Shown: one piece after another, positions 53,963-62,134 of the stretch
Layout of the letters: each line of letters starts with the position of its first letter
Numbering within the stretch: the first letter of the stretch is position 1
Source: Labedella endophytica
GTDB taxonomy: Bacteria; Actinomycetota; Actinomycetes; Actinomycetales; Microbacteriaceae
Reading direction: 5' to 3'
DNA length: 64,000 nucleotides
NCBI RefSeq assembly: GCF_003990045.1
Contig: NZ_RZGZ01000002.1
Coordinates: 1,054,001-1,118,000 of the forward strand
The notes under the pieces: model-generated
Told to the model about the DNA's origin: nothing
What the model saw: the letters and a program-made list of their open reading frames with translations, nothing else
Databases searched by the model: none
Translations under genes and position numbers: made by a program

Positions 53963-54826
53963 TTACGCCGGGACGGCAGACCGCACCGGTCGCGGTCGGA
54001 GTGACGTGAGCGACGCGCGCGTCGCCCACGACAGACCCGAGACGGCGATGGCGGTCGCCGCCACCGAGGCCCCGGCGGCCGTCGCCGCGTGCCAGGAGAC
54101 CAGAAGCCCGATGAACACGGAGACGACACCGAGGACGGCGGCCAGCACCATGCGCGTGGGGATCCGGGTGGTCCACTGCCCGGCGGCCACCGCCGGCGCG
54201 AGGAGCAGTCCCACCACGAGGAGCGAGCCGACGGCCTGGTACGACGCGACCACCGCGAGGGTCACGAGCCCGACGAGCACGGCCTGGGCGGAGCGCGGCC
54301 CGAGCCCGAGCACGGCGGCGATACGGGTGTCGAGCGCGAGCGCCACGAGCGGCCGATGGAAGGCGGCGGCGAGCGCGATCCCGGCGAGCGCCGCGACCGC
54401 GAGGAGCGCGATGTCGAGAGACGTGATCGCGAGGATGTCGCCGAAGAGGATCGATGTCGCGTCGGTCGCGAAGCTGCCCGAGTGGGAGATGACGATGACG
54501 CCGAGCGCCAGCATCGAGACGAAGAGCAGGCCGATGCTCGTGTCGTAGGAGAGCCGCGCACGGCGCTGCAGGGCAGCGATCCCGACGCTCATCGCGACGG
54601 CACTGACCGCCCCACCGACGAGCACGGGCATCCCGAGGACCGTAGCGAACGCGACGCCCGGCAGCATGCCGTGGGCGAGCGCCTCGCCGAGGAACGCCAT
54701 CCCGCGGATGACCACCCAGGTGCCCACGACGCCGCAGAGCACGGCGACGAGCGAGCCGCCCACGAGGGCGCGCTGGAGGAAGTCGAGCGCGAACGGCTCG
54801 AGGATTCCGTCGATCGGGGAGGGCAT
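53963..54826 (-). CDS. aztB: Zinc ABC transporter permease AztB
   Basis: 287 residues, about eight helices. ABC-3 family: FLGEALAHGMLPGVAFATVL near residue 45 and ATSILFGDILAITSLD near residue 145. The ATG at 54826 is preceded by TACGGT 8 nt upstream. Divergent from aztA; a Zur-box-like site covers both promoters. First gene of the minus-strand azt operon. Confidence 0.92.
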   Translation of the reverse strand: MPSPIDGILEPFALDFLQRALVGGSLVAVLCGVVGTWVVIRGMAFLGEALAHGMLPGVAFATVLGMPVLVGGAVSAVAMSVGIAALQRRARLSYDTSIGLLFVSMLALGVIVISHSGSFATDATSILFGDILAITSLDIALLAVAALAGIALAAAFHRPLVALALDTRIAAVLGLGPRSAQAVLVGLVTLAVVASYQAVGSLLVVGLLLAPAVAAGQWTTRIPTRMVLAAVLGVVSVFIGLLVSWHAATAAGASVAATAIAVSGLSWATRASLTSLRPRPVRSAVPA

Positions 54827-54848
54827 GACACCCGACCGTAGTCGATAA

Positions 54849-54863
54849 TGAGAACAGTTATCA
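54849..54863. promoter_or_regulatory. Zur-box-like operator between aztA and aztB
   Basis: TGAGAAC-A-GTTATCA is a 7-1-7 inverted repeat with one mismatched pair, the layout of actinobacterial Zur boxes (TGAAAAT-n-ATTTTCA type). It lies between the two -10s (54870-54875 for aztA, 54835-54840 for aztB), over both -35 positions. Confidence 0.75.
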
Positions 54864-54882
54864 AATGCGTACACTGGACGAC

Positions 54883-55581
54883 ATGACGTCGACGATCACC
54901 CACCCCGCGCCGCGAGCACAGCTACGCGGCATACGCGTCGACTTCGACGGCCGGAGTGCGCTCGGAGGCGTGGATCTCGACGTGCACGCCGGTTCGATGA
55001 CGGTTATCGCGGGGCCGAACGGCGCCGGCAAGTCCACCCTCCTCGAGGTGCTCGCCGGCACACGCGAACCGTCATCCGGAACGCGCTCGGTCGAATCCGC
55101 CATCGCCTTCGTGCCTCAACGCACGGCCATCTCCGACCGACTGCCCGTCACCGTCCGCGACGTCGTCACCGTGGGGGCATGGGGCCGGACCGGTCGCTGG
55201 CGCCCCCTCCACGCCGACGCCCGAGCAGCGATCACCGAGGCGATGACCCGGCTCGAGATCACGTCCCTCGCGACCGAACCATTCGCGGCCCTCTCCGGCG
55301 GACAGCGTCAACGCGCGTTGCTCGCACAGGGGATCGCGCGGGGTGCCGGCCTCCTCCTCCTCGACGAACCCACCACGGGGCTCGACCGGGACAGCGCCGA
55401 GCGCATCCGGGCGATCATGCGATCGGAGGCCGAGAGGGGGACGGCCGTCGTCTGCGTGTCGCACGATCCCGCCGTGATCGACGAGGCCCACCGCGTCGTG
55501 CACCTCACCGACGGCCTCGTCGCCGGACTGTCGGAGACGGCATCGGACGATGCGGGCGTCAGGCGCGGTCGTGCAGGGTGA
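54883..55581 (+). CDS. aztA: Zinc ABC transporter ATP-binding protein AztA
   Basis: 232 residues from the ATG at 54883, with TACACT 7 nt upstream; an ATG at 54865 sits inside the promoter. Walker A GPNGAGKST near residue 44, signature LSGGQRQR near residue 142, Walker B LLLLDEPTTGLD near residue 164, and switch His in VSHDP. Works with AztB and the AztC/D proteins encoded divergently. Its 3' end overlaps the convergent VOC gene by 23 bp. Confidence 0.93.
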   Translation: MTSTITHPAPRAQLRGIRVDFDGRSALGGVDLDVHAGSMTVIAGPNGAGKSTLLEVLAGTREPSSGTRSVESAIAFVPQRTAISDRLPVTVRDVVTVGAWGRTGRWRPLHADARAAITEAMTRLEITSLATEPFAALSGGQRQRALLAQGIARGAGLLLLDEPTTGLDRDSAERIRAIMRSEAERGTAVVCVSHDPAVIDEAHRVVHLTDGLVAGLSETASDDAGVRRGRAG

Positions 55582-55927
55582 TCCGGTAGCCGTCCGGGTC
55601 CGCGAAGGTGAAGGTGCGACCGAACGGGCCGTCCACGGGGGCCGAGACGATCTCGTGACCGTCGGCCTCGAGGGCGTCGTGGATGGACTGGACGTCGGTG
55701 GCGTGGAGCCAGATCGCGGCGCCGATGCCGGGCTGGTCGACCGACGCGAGGTCGGTGCCGGGCACGACGTCCCGCAGTGCGAACGCGATCGGGCTCGTCG
55801 TGAAGACCACGGCGTGCGGCGGGCCCTCCGGCGAACGGACGAGACCGAGGTAGTGCTCGTAGAACGCCTGCGAGGCGTCGAGGTCGCGGGACTGGAGGGA
55901 GATGAAGTCGGGGCCGGTGACGGGCAT
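55559..55927 (-). CDS. VOC family protein
   Basis: 122 residues. PDFISLQSRDLDASQAFYEH at the start and GRTFTFADPDGYRITLHD at the end are the two halves of a single VOC unit; a Gln-type ligand (SLQS) replaces the usual His. Divergent from a MarR gene, with two palindromic operators between, so probably induced by a compound it handles or binds. Confidence 0.88.
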   Translation of the reverse strand: MPVTGPDFISLQSRDLDASQAFYEHYLGLVRSPEGPPHAVVFTTSPIAFALRDVVPGTDLASVDQPGIGAAIWLHATDVQSIHDALEADGHEIVSAPVDGPFGRTFTFADPDGYRITLHDRA

Positions 55928-55945
55928 GAGGACTCTGCTTTCTTC

Positions 55946-55965
55946 TATGTCAGTTGTCTGACATA
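55946..55965. promoter_or_regulatory. MarR operator 1
   Basis: TATGTCAG-TTGT-CTGACATA, a perfect 8-4-8 palindrome 18 bp before the VOC start. Confidence 0.75.
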
Positions 55966-55974
55966 GACCACCGT

Positions 55975-55992
55975 ATGTCAGACTACTGACAT
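55975..55992. promoter_or_regulatory. MarR operator 2
   Basis: ATGTCAG-ACTA-CTGACAT, a perfect 7-4-7 palindrome sharing the half-sites of operator 1. Its right half overlaps the marR start codon at 55991. Confidence 0.75.
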
Positions 55993-56440
55993 GAGTCAAG
56001 GCGTCATCGAACTCGAGACCTCGCTCGGCTACCTGCTCAAGGAGACGTCGAGCGCTCTCCGGACGGCCATGGAAGCGGTCCTGCGCCCGCTCGGCATGAC
56101 CATGACGCACTACTCGTGCCTCGAGCTCCTCGCCCAGCGACCCGGCCTGTCGAACTCCGAGCTCGCGCGTGGGGCGTTCGTGACGCGGCAGTCGATGAAC
56201 GTTCTGCTGCAGACTCTCGAACGCGAGGGCGACGTGACCCGGCCGGCCGAGGCCCGGGTCGGGAAGGTCCTGCCCACCCAGCTCACGCCCGCCGGTCGTC
56301 GTCGACTCGAGGAGGCGAGCGCCGCGGTCCGCTCCGTGGAGGTACGCATGCTGCGCGACCTCGCACCCGAGGAACAGACGGCCGCGCGCTCCATCCTGCG
56401 AAGCATGATCGCGAACCTCCGCGCGCACGAGGAGGCCTGA
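55991..56440 (+). CDS. MarR family transcriptional regulator
   Basis: 149 residues. Winged-helix core LAQRPGLSNSELARGAFVTR and SMNVLLQTLEREGDVTRP, then KVLPTQLTPAGRRRLEEA, the MarR wing. Divergent from the VOC gene with operators overlapping its own start, so it should repress both genes. Confidence 0.93.
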   Translation: MSQGVIELETSLGYLLKETSSALRTAMEAVLRPLGMTMTHYSCLELLAQRPGLSNSELARGAFVTRQSMNVLLQTLEREGDVTRPAEARVGKVLPTQLTPAGRRRLEEASAAVRSVEVRMLRDLAPEEQTAARSILRSMIANLRAHEEA

Positions 56441-56477
56441 TCGACCAGGCAATCAACCCGGCCGGTTGACGGGATCG

Positions 56478-57146
56478 TCAGTCCTCGTCCGGCTCCGTGA
56501 CGAGGTGCACGTAGGCGACGATCGCGTCGAAGGCGAGGGAGTCCTCGGCGGCGACATCGGGGGCGCCCGCCACGCCGGCGAGGAGCTGATCTTCGGTGAT
56601 CGCGCTGAAGAGCGCGAGGAGCGTGCGGGAGATGAGCTGGAGATCACCGACGAATCGCAGCCCCGCGCCCAGCGTGACTGTCTGCAACAGTTCGACGACG
56701 CGGTCGTTCAGCCGCCGCGAGAAGTCGACGTAGCGCGGCGCGATGGCGCCGTCGCGCATCGCGAGCAGGCGGTACTCCGCGACGATCCGATGCCAGTTGG
56801 CCTCCCCACCTACGAACGCGATCATCGTGCGCACGACCTCGGCCACCACGTCGGCGCCGTCGGTCGGCGTCGCCGGCAGCACGTCGCGAGCGAGTTCGGA
56901 GGCCTTCAGAAGCGTGCTGTCCACCTCTCGATCGGACAGCGCGAAGAACAGCTCCTCCTTCGACTCGAAATTCGAGTAGAAGGCGCCGCGCGAGAAGCCG
57001 GCGCGCTCGCAGATCGCCTCGACCGACGCGGAATGCACGCCCTCCTCCGCGAAGACCTCGAACGCCGCATCCATGAGGCGTTCGCGCGTGCGGCGGCGGC
57101 GCTCGGACTCGGCGACGGGCTGCATGCTATCGACGTCTGAAGACAT
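56478..57146 (-). CDS. TetR family regulator of the MMPL operon
   Basis: 222 residues from the ATG at 57146 (AGGAAAGG upstream). HTH AAFEVFAEEGVHSASVEAIC followed by ERAGFSRGAFYSNFESKEEL, as in many TetR proteins. Divergent from the MMPL transporter gene, with three tandem 16-bp palindromes in the 107-bp gap. Its ligand is probably an exported substrate. Confidence 0.93.
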   Translation of the reverse strand: MSSDVDSMQPVAESERRRRTRERLMDAAFEVFAEEGVHSASVEAICERAGFSRGAFYSNFESKEELFFALSDREVDSTLLKASELARDVLPATPTDGADVVAEVVRTMIAFVGGEANWHRIVAEYRLLAMRDGAIAPRYVDFSRRLNDRVVELLQTVTLGAGLRFVGDLQLISRTLLALFSAITEDQLLAGVAGAPDVAAEDSLAFDAIVAYVHLVTEPDED

Positions 57147-57171
57147 CTGGGCCTTTCCTGTGGAGGATTGC

Positions 57172-57222
57172 GATACATCAGTGTATCGGGATACATTCGT
57201 GTATCGGATACGCCGGTGTATC
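57172..57222. promoter_or_regulatory. Triple tandem palindrome operator (TetR/MMPL)
   Basis: GATACA-N4-TGTATC at 57172-57187 and 57190-57205, and GATACG-N4-TGTATC at 57207-57222. The repeats start 18 and 17 bp apart. They lie between the divergent tetR and MMPL starts. Confidence 0.8.
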
Positions 57223-57253
57223 GAAAATTCCATCCCTTCTCACTGGAGACCGC

Positions 57254-60058
57254 GTGTCCTCACTGTTGTACTCGCTCGGCCGCTGGGCGTTCCGCATGCG
57301 CAAGACCGTCATCGCGGTCTGGATCATCCTGCTCGCGCTCGCGGGCGGCTCCGCGCTCCTCTTCAACCAGGGCACCGACAACGGTGTCTCGATCCCCGGC
57401 ACCGAGTCTCAAGAGGCACTCGACCGCCTGAGCACCACGTTCCCGCAGGTGAGTGGGGCGTCCGCACAGATCGTGGTCGACGTCGCGTCCGGCTCCACCG
57501 TGAACGACGACGACGTGAAGGACCCCATCGAGGACGCCCTCGCGAGCCTCGACGACCTCGGCCAGGTCGACACCGCCCAGTCCCCGTACGACGAGATGAT
57601 CGACGGCTCGATCTCGGACGACGACCGTGCCGCGATCATCTCGATCCAGTTCGACGGAGCAGCCGGCGACATCACCGAGTCCACGCGCGACGACGTCACC
57701 GAGATCGCCGCGACCCTCGCGGACGACCTCCCCTCCGGCGCCGAGAGCGCGCTCGGCGGGCAGCTCTACAGCACGTCGTTCCCCGCGTTCACGATCACCG
57801 AGGTCATCGGCATCATCGTCGCCCTCGTCGTGCTCATCCTCACGTTCGGTTCGGCCATCGCCGCGGGCATCCCACTTATGACGGCCCTGCTCGGCGTCGC
57901 GATCACGATCGCGCTCATCTACCTCTCGACCGCGTTCGGGGCCGTCTCCTCGACCACTCCGATGCTCGCCCTCATGCTCGGCCTCGCGGTGGGGATCGAC
58001 TACGCGCTCTTCATCATCTCGAGACACCAGGACAACCTGAAACGCGGGATGGAGCCGGAGGAATCGGCGGCTCAGTCGGTTGCTACGGCCGGGTCCGCCG
58101 TCATCTTCGCCGGCCTCACCGTGATCATCGCCCTCGTGGGCCTCTCGGTCGCCAACATCCCGTTCCTCACCGTCATGGGCGTCGCCGCGGCGGTCGGCGT
58201 GGGCATCGCGGTCATCATCTCCCTCACACTCATCCCTGCCGTGCTCGGGATCTGGGGCATGCGGATCGTGCCGAAGCGGACGCGACGTGCGATCGCGGCC
58301 CGCGAGGCGCACGACCCGCTGTCCCACGCCTCGTCCGATGGCGACACCGTGAAGCCCAACCGCTTCTTCCACGGCTGGGTGAAGGCGGCCACCCGCTGGC
58401 CCATCGTCACGATCCTCGCCGTCGTCGGCGCCGTCGTGCTCCTCGCGCTGCCGGCCGCAGGTCTCCGTCTCGCGCTGCCCGACGCCGGCGCCCTCCCGCC
58501 GGACGACCCCGCTCGCATCGCATACGACATGGTGTCCGACAACTTCGGCGAGGGCTTCAACGGCCCGCTCATCGTCACGGGCACGATCGTCGAGAGCACC
58601 GACCCGCTCGGACTCATGGACGACCTGAAGAGCGAGATCGAAGACCTCGACGGCGTCGCCGCCGTGCCCCTCGCGACCCCGAACCCGACGGCCGACACCG
58701 GCATCATCCAGGTGATCCCGGAGGGCTCGCCCGACTCGGAGGAGACGAAGGCGCTCGTCGCGGAGATCCGCGGCCTGCACGACTACTTCCTCGACGAGTA
58801 CGACGTGGACCTCTCCGTCACCGGCTTCACCGCCGTGGGCATCGACGTCTCCGACAAGCTCGGGGAGGCCCTGCTCCCCTTCGGCATCCTCGTGGTCGGA
58901 CTCTCGCTCATCCTCCTCACGATGGTGTTCCGCTCCATCTGGGTGCCCGTCACCGCGGCGCTCGGCTACCTGCTCTCGGTGCTCGCGTCCTTCGGCGTCG
59001 TCGCGCTCGTGTTCGAGAACGGCGTGGGCGCCGACCTGCTGCACGTCGCGAACACCGGGCCGGTGATCAGCTTCATGCCGATCATCCTCATGGGTGTGCT
59101 GTTCGGACTCGCGATGGACTACGAGGTCTTCCTCGTGGCCCGGATGCGCGAGGACTACGTGCATTCCGGAGATGCGCGCCGCTCGATCACGACAGGCTTC
59201 CTCGGATCAGCGAAGGTCGTCACGGCTGCCGCCGTGATCATGTTCGCCGTGTTCGCGGCTTTCGTGCCCGAGGGCGACACGAACATCAAGCCGATCGCGC
59301 TCGGCCTCGCGACCGGCGTGTTCGTGGACGCGTTCATCGTGCGCATGACGCTCATGCCCGCTGTGCTCTCCCTTCTCGGCGAGCGCGCGTGGTGGATCCC
59401 GCGCTGGCTCGACAAGGCGCTCCCCCACTTCGACGTCGAGGGCGAGGGCATCCACAAGGAGCTCGCGCTGCGCGACTTCCCCGCGCCGGGAGCCGACGTG
59501 GCCGTCGCCGCGGAGGGTGTCCGCGTCGCCGAGGACGATGCGGTGATCCTCTCGGACCTCTCCCTCATGGTGCCGAACGGTGGTTCCGTCGTGATCCACG
59601 GCGCCTCCCCGCTCACGGTGTCCGCGGCGCTCCTGACCCTCACGGGTCGGCTCGCTCCCAGCGAGGGCAAGCTCAAGGTGGCCGGGCTCCCCCTGCCCGT
59701 CCGTGCGAGCGGAGTGCGCTCGCGCACCGGGTACGTCGACCTCGGTCGCTCGGACGATCCGGTGATCGCGCTGCGGCGTTCGCTCGCCGAGCGCCCGTCG
59801 GTGATCGCGATCGACGGCGTCGACCTCGTCACGGACACCACCGTCCGGGCGCAGCTCCGCGACCTGCTCGCGGGTGCGACGAGCAGCTCGGTGTACGGCG
59901 AGCCCGTCTCACCGCTCGCGATCCTCCTCGGCACCACCGGCGACACCGCCGACGTGCTGCCCGCACCGGGCGCCACCCACACTCTCACCCAGGCGAGTGC
60001 CGCTCACGCAGCGCCCACCATGGACCCTCGACACGCAGGAACGCAGGTACGCGCATGA
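57254..60058 (+). CDS. MMPL family transporter with C-terminal degenerate ABC-ATPase-like domain
   Basis: 934 residues, GGAG before the GTG. Two MMPL/RND halves: helix 1 at about 16-36, a helical cluster at about 175-340 with GLAVGIDYALFIISRHQDNL, helix at about 380, and a second cluster 545-720 with MGVLFGLAMDYEVFLVARMR. Residues about 750-934 look like an ABC ATPase that has lost its motifs: HGASPLTVSAALLTL in place of Walker A, no LSGGQ, and SVIAIDGVDLV in place of Walker B. The stop overlaps the YhgE gene (ATGA). Confidence 0.9.
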   Translation: MSSLLYSLGRWAFRMRKTVIAVWIILLALAGGSALLFNQGTDNGVSIPGTESQEALDRLSTTFPQVSGASAQIVVDVASGSTVNDDDVKDPIEDALASLDDLGQVDTAQSPYDEMIDGSISDDDRAAIISIQFDGAAGDITESTRDDVTEIAATLADDLPSGAESALGGQLYSTSFPAFTITEVIGIIVALVVLILTFGSAIAAGIPLMTALLGVAITIALIYLSTAFGAVSSTTPMLALMLGLAVGIDYALFIISRHQDNLKRGMEPEESAAQSVATAGSAVIFAGLTVIIALVGLSVANIPFLTVMGVAAAVGVGIAVIISLTLIPAVLGIWGMRIVPKRTRRAIAAREAHDPLSHASSDGDTVKPNRFFHGWVKAATRWPIVTILAVVGAVVLLALPAAGLRLALPDAGALPPDDPARIAYDMVSDNFGEGFNGPLIVTGTIVESTDPLGLMDDLKSEIEDLDGVAAVPLATPNPTADTGIIQVIPEGSPDSEETKALVAEIRGLHDYFLDEYDVDLSVTGFTAVGIDVSDKLGEALLPFGILVVGLSLILLTMVFRSIWVPVTAALGYLLSVLASFGVVALVFENGVGADLLHVANTGPVISFMPIILMGVLFGLAMDYEVFLVARMREDYVHSGDARRSITTGFLGSAKVVTAAAVIMFAVFAAFVPEGDTNIKPIALGLATGVFVDAFIVRMTLMPAVLSLLGERAWWIPRWLDKALPHFDVEGEGIHKELALRDFPAPGADVAVAAEGVRVAEDDAVILSDLSLMVPNGGSVVIHGASPLTVSAALLTLTGRLAPSEGKLKVAGLPLPVRASGVRSRTGYVDLGRSDDPVIALRRSLAERPSVIAIDGVDLVTDTTVRAQLRDLLAGATSSSVYGEPVSPLAILLGTTGDTADVLPAPGATHTLTQASAAHAAPTMDPRHAGTQVRA

Positions 60059-62064
60059 GCACCCCCGTCAGCATCCTCGAACGCGCCGGCAGCCGCCGCA
60101 GCATCGGCTGGGTCTCGATCCTCGGCATCATCCTCGTGCCGCTCGTCGTGGCGGGCATCCTCGTGTGGGCGCTCTGGAACCCCGAGGACCGCCTCCCCCA
60201 GGTGACTGCGGCTATCGTGAACAACGACGAACCCGTCGAGATCGACGGACAGCAGGTACCCCTCGGGCGCCAGCTCTCCGCCGGACTCGTCGGCAACGAC
60301 GACACCAACTACACCTGGGTCATCACGGACGAGGACGACGCGGAGGCCGGCCTCGCGGACGGGAACTACGTGGCCGTCGTCACGATCCCCGAGAACTTTT
60401 CCGAGGCGGCGACCTCCGTCGGCGGTGACGCCGACGAGGCCGAGCAGGCCACGATCGACGTCACCACCTCGGACCGCACCCGACTCGTCGACGACGCGCT
60501 CACCTCCACCATCACCTCCACGGCCGCGTCGCTCACGGGCCAGGAGCTCACGACCTCGTACCTCGAGAACGTCTACGTGGGCTTCAACACCCTCGGCGAC
60601 CAGCTCGGCGAGGCCGCCGACGGCGCGCAGCAGACCGCCGACGGCGCCGACTCGCTCGCGAGCGGCGCGAACGATCTCGCCACCGGCGCGGGCGAACTCG
60701 CGACGGGCGCCGACACCCTCGAGTCCGGGGCGAGCGAACTCGCGACGGGCGCCAGCGGACTCGCCAGCGGCGCGAGCGAGCTCAACACCGGTGTCCAGGG
60801 ACTCGCGGGCGGGTTGAACGACCTCAACACCGGCGCCTCGGCACTTCCGGACGTAGATCAGGCGGCGGCACTCGCGGCAGGCGTCGACTCGCTCGCTGAC
60901 AACACGACGGCTGTTGCCGGCGGCGTGCAGCAGTACGTCGACGGTCTCGAAGAGCTCGTCGCCGGCTGTGCAGTCGCCGAACGCGTCGACCCGATCTGTC
61001 AGGGACTGACGGCAATCGTGCAGGGTGACGGAACAGCCCAGAATCCGGGACTGTCGGCGACGGCCAGTGGGCTCACACCGATCGCTAGCGGTCTCCAGGA
61101 TCTGTCCGGCCAGGTCGGACCGCTCGCGAACGGCCTTCCCGCCCTCCGCTCCGGGATCTCCCAGCTCGCCGACGGCGGCAACCAGCTCGCCTCCGGCTCG
61201 AGCCAGCTCTCAACCGGAGCCGGCCAGCTCTCGTCCGGTGTGAGCCAGTACGCCACAGGCGTTTCGCAGTTCTCCGACGGTGTGACACAGCTCGCGGGCG
61301 GAACGACGACGCTCGCGGAGGGCGCCGGAGGCCTCGCGGACGGCGTCGGCCAGCTCGCCGACGGCCTCGACACGGCAGTGGAGTCCCTTCCCTCGTACAC
61401 CGAGGGCGAGCGTGAGAACCTCGCGTCCGTCGTGGCCGACCCCGTCGCCGCAGAGGGCGGCGGCATCGACTTCGGCTCGAAGGGAGCCCCGTTCTATGCG
61501 GTGCTCGCGCTGTGGATCGGAGCGCTCGGGTCCTTCGTCCTCTTGCGCGCCGTCCCCACGTCGCTCGTCGGGTCCACCCGCTCGTCGGCCGCGCTCGTGC
61601 TCCGCGCGTTCGCCCCGGCCGCCATCGTCGGCGCACTGCAGGGTGTTCTCGTGGCGGCTGTGCTCCAGCTCCAGCTGGAGTTCGGGGCCGCCGAGTGGTT
61701 CGGCTTCGCCGGGTTGCTCGCCCTCGCAGGCATCGCCTTCGCCGCGGTCACGCAGGCCCTCATCGCTGTGTTCGGCGGGACGGGCCGGTTCCTGTCGATG
61801 ATCATCGCGATCGTGACGCTCGCGACGGGAATCGTCTCGACCGTGCCAGGAGCGCTCGATACAGTGTTCGGATTCCTCCCCGTCGCACCGGCTCAAGAGG
61901 CGATCCGAGGCCTCGTGGAGGGCACCGCTGGTCTCGCGCCGGCCGTCTTCGCACTGATCCTCTGGACCCTGGGGGCGCTCATCGTCTCGACGATCCGCGT
62001 GGCGACGGAACGCACCGTCCCGACCCGCCGCTTCACGCGCACGACGTCCCCCACCCCCGCCTGA
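60055..62064 (+). CDS. YhgE/Pip family membrane protein
   Basis: 669 residues. Helix 1 near residue 20-42, an extracytoplasmic domain of about 430 residues with many heptad-like LxxGAxx repeats (such as SGANDLATGAGELATGA), likely a long coiled coil, and five C-terminal helices (about 480-650) of the ABC-2 type. YhgE/Pip proteins include the phage infection protein and ESAT-6-type export partners; the role here is likely as partner of the MMPL transporter, whose gene it overlaps by 4 bp. Confidence 0.92.
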   Translation: MSTPVSILERAGSRRSIGWVSILGIILVPLVVAGILVWALWNPEDRLPQVTAAIVNNDEPVEIDGQQVPLGRQLSAGLVGNDDTNYTWVITDEDDAEAGLADGNYVAVVTIPENFSEAATSVGGDADEAEQATIDVTTSDRTRLVDDALTSTITSTAASLTGQELTTSYLENVYVGFNTLGDQLGEAADGAQQTADGADSLASGANDLATGAGELATGADTLESGASELATGASGLASGASELNTGVQGLAGGLNDLNTGASALPDVDQAAALAAGVDSLADNTTAVAGGVQQYVDGLEELVAGCAVAERVDPICQGLTAIVQGDGTAQNPGLSATASGLTPIASGLQDLSGQVGPLANGLPALRSGISQLADGGNQLASGSSQLSTGAGQLSSGVSQYATGVSQFSDGVTQLAGGTTTLAEGAGGLADGVGQLADGLDTAVESLPSYTEGERENLASVVADPVAAEGGGIDFGSKGAPFYAVLALWIGALGSFVLLRAVPTSLVGSTRSSAALVLRAFAPAAIVGALQGVLVAAVLQLQLEFGAAEWFGFAGLLALAGIAFAAVTQALIAVFGGTGRFLSMIIAIVTLATGIVSTVPGALDTVFGFLPVAPAQEAIRGLVEGTAGLAPAVFALILWTLGALIVSTIRVATERTVPTRRFTRTTSPTPA

Positions 62065-62072
62065 CCCCTCTC

Positions 62073-62130
62073 GGAACAAGAAACGGAGATCGTGCGCGTC
62101 GAGACGCGCACGATCTCCGTTTCTTGTTCC
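62073..62130. terminator. Perfect 28-bp hairpin, bidirectional terminator
   Basis: Left arm 62073-62100 and right arm 62103-62130 are exact complements. A GC-rich core (GATCGTGCGCGTC) is flanked by GGAACAAGAAACGGA and its complement, so each direction reads a stem followed by TCCGTTTCTTGTTCC, a U-rich tail. Lies between the convergent YhgE and SDR genes. Confidence 0.88.
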
Positions 62131-62134
62131 GGGG

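Noticed and set aside
57073-62064. One continuous 1663-residue plus-strand frame
   Set aside because: Only the last 669 residues (from 60055) are real (YhgE). The rest is an out-of-frame shadow of the MMPL gene, not a giant fusion.
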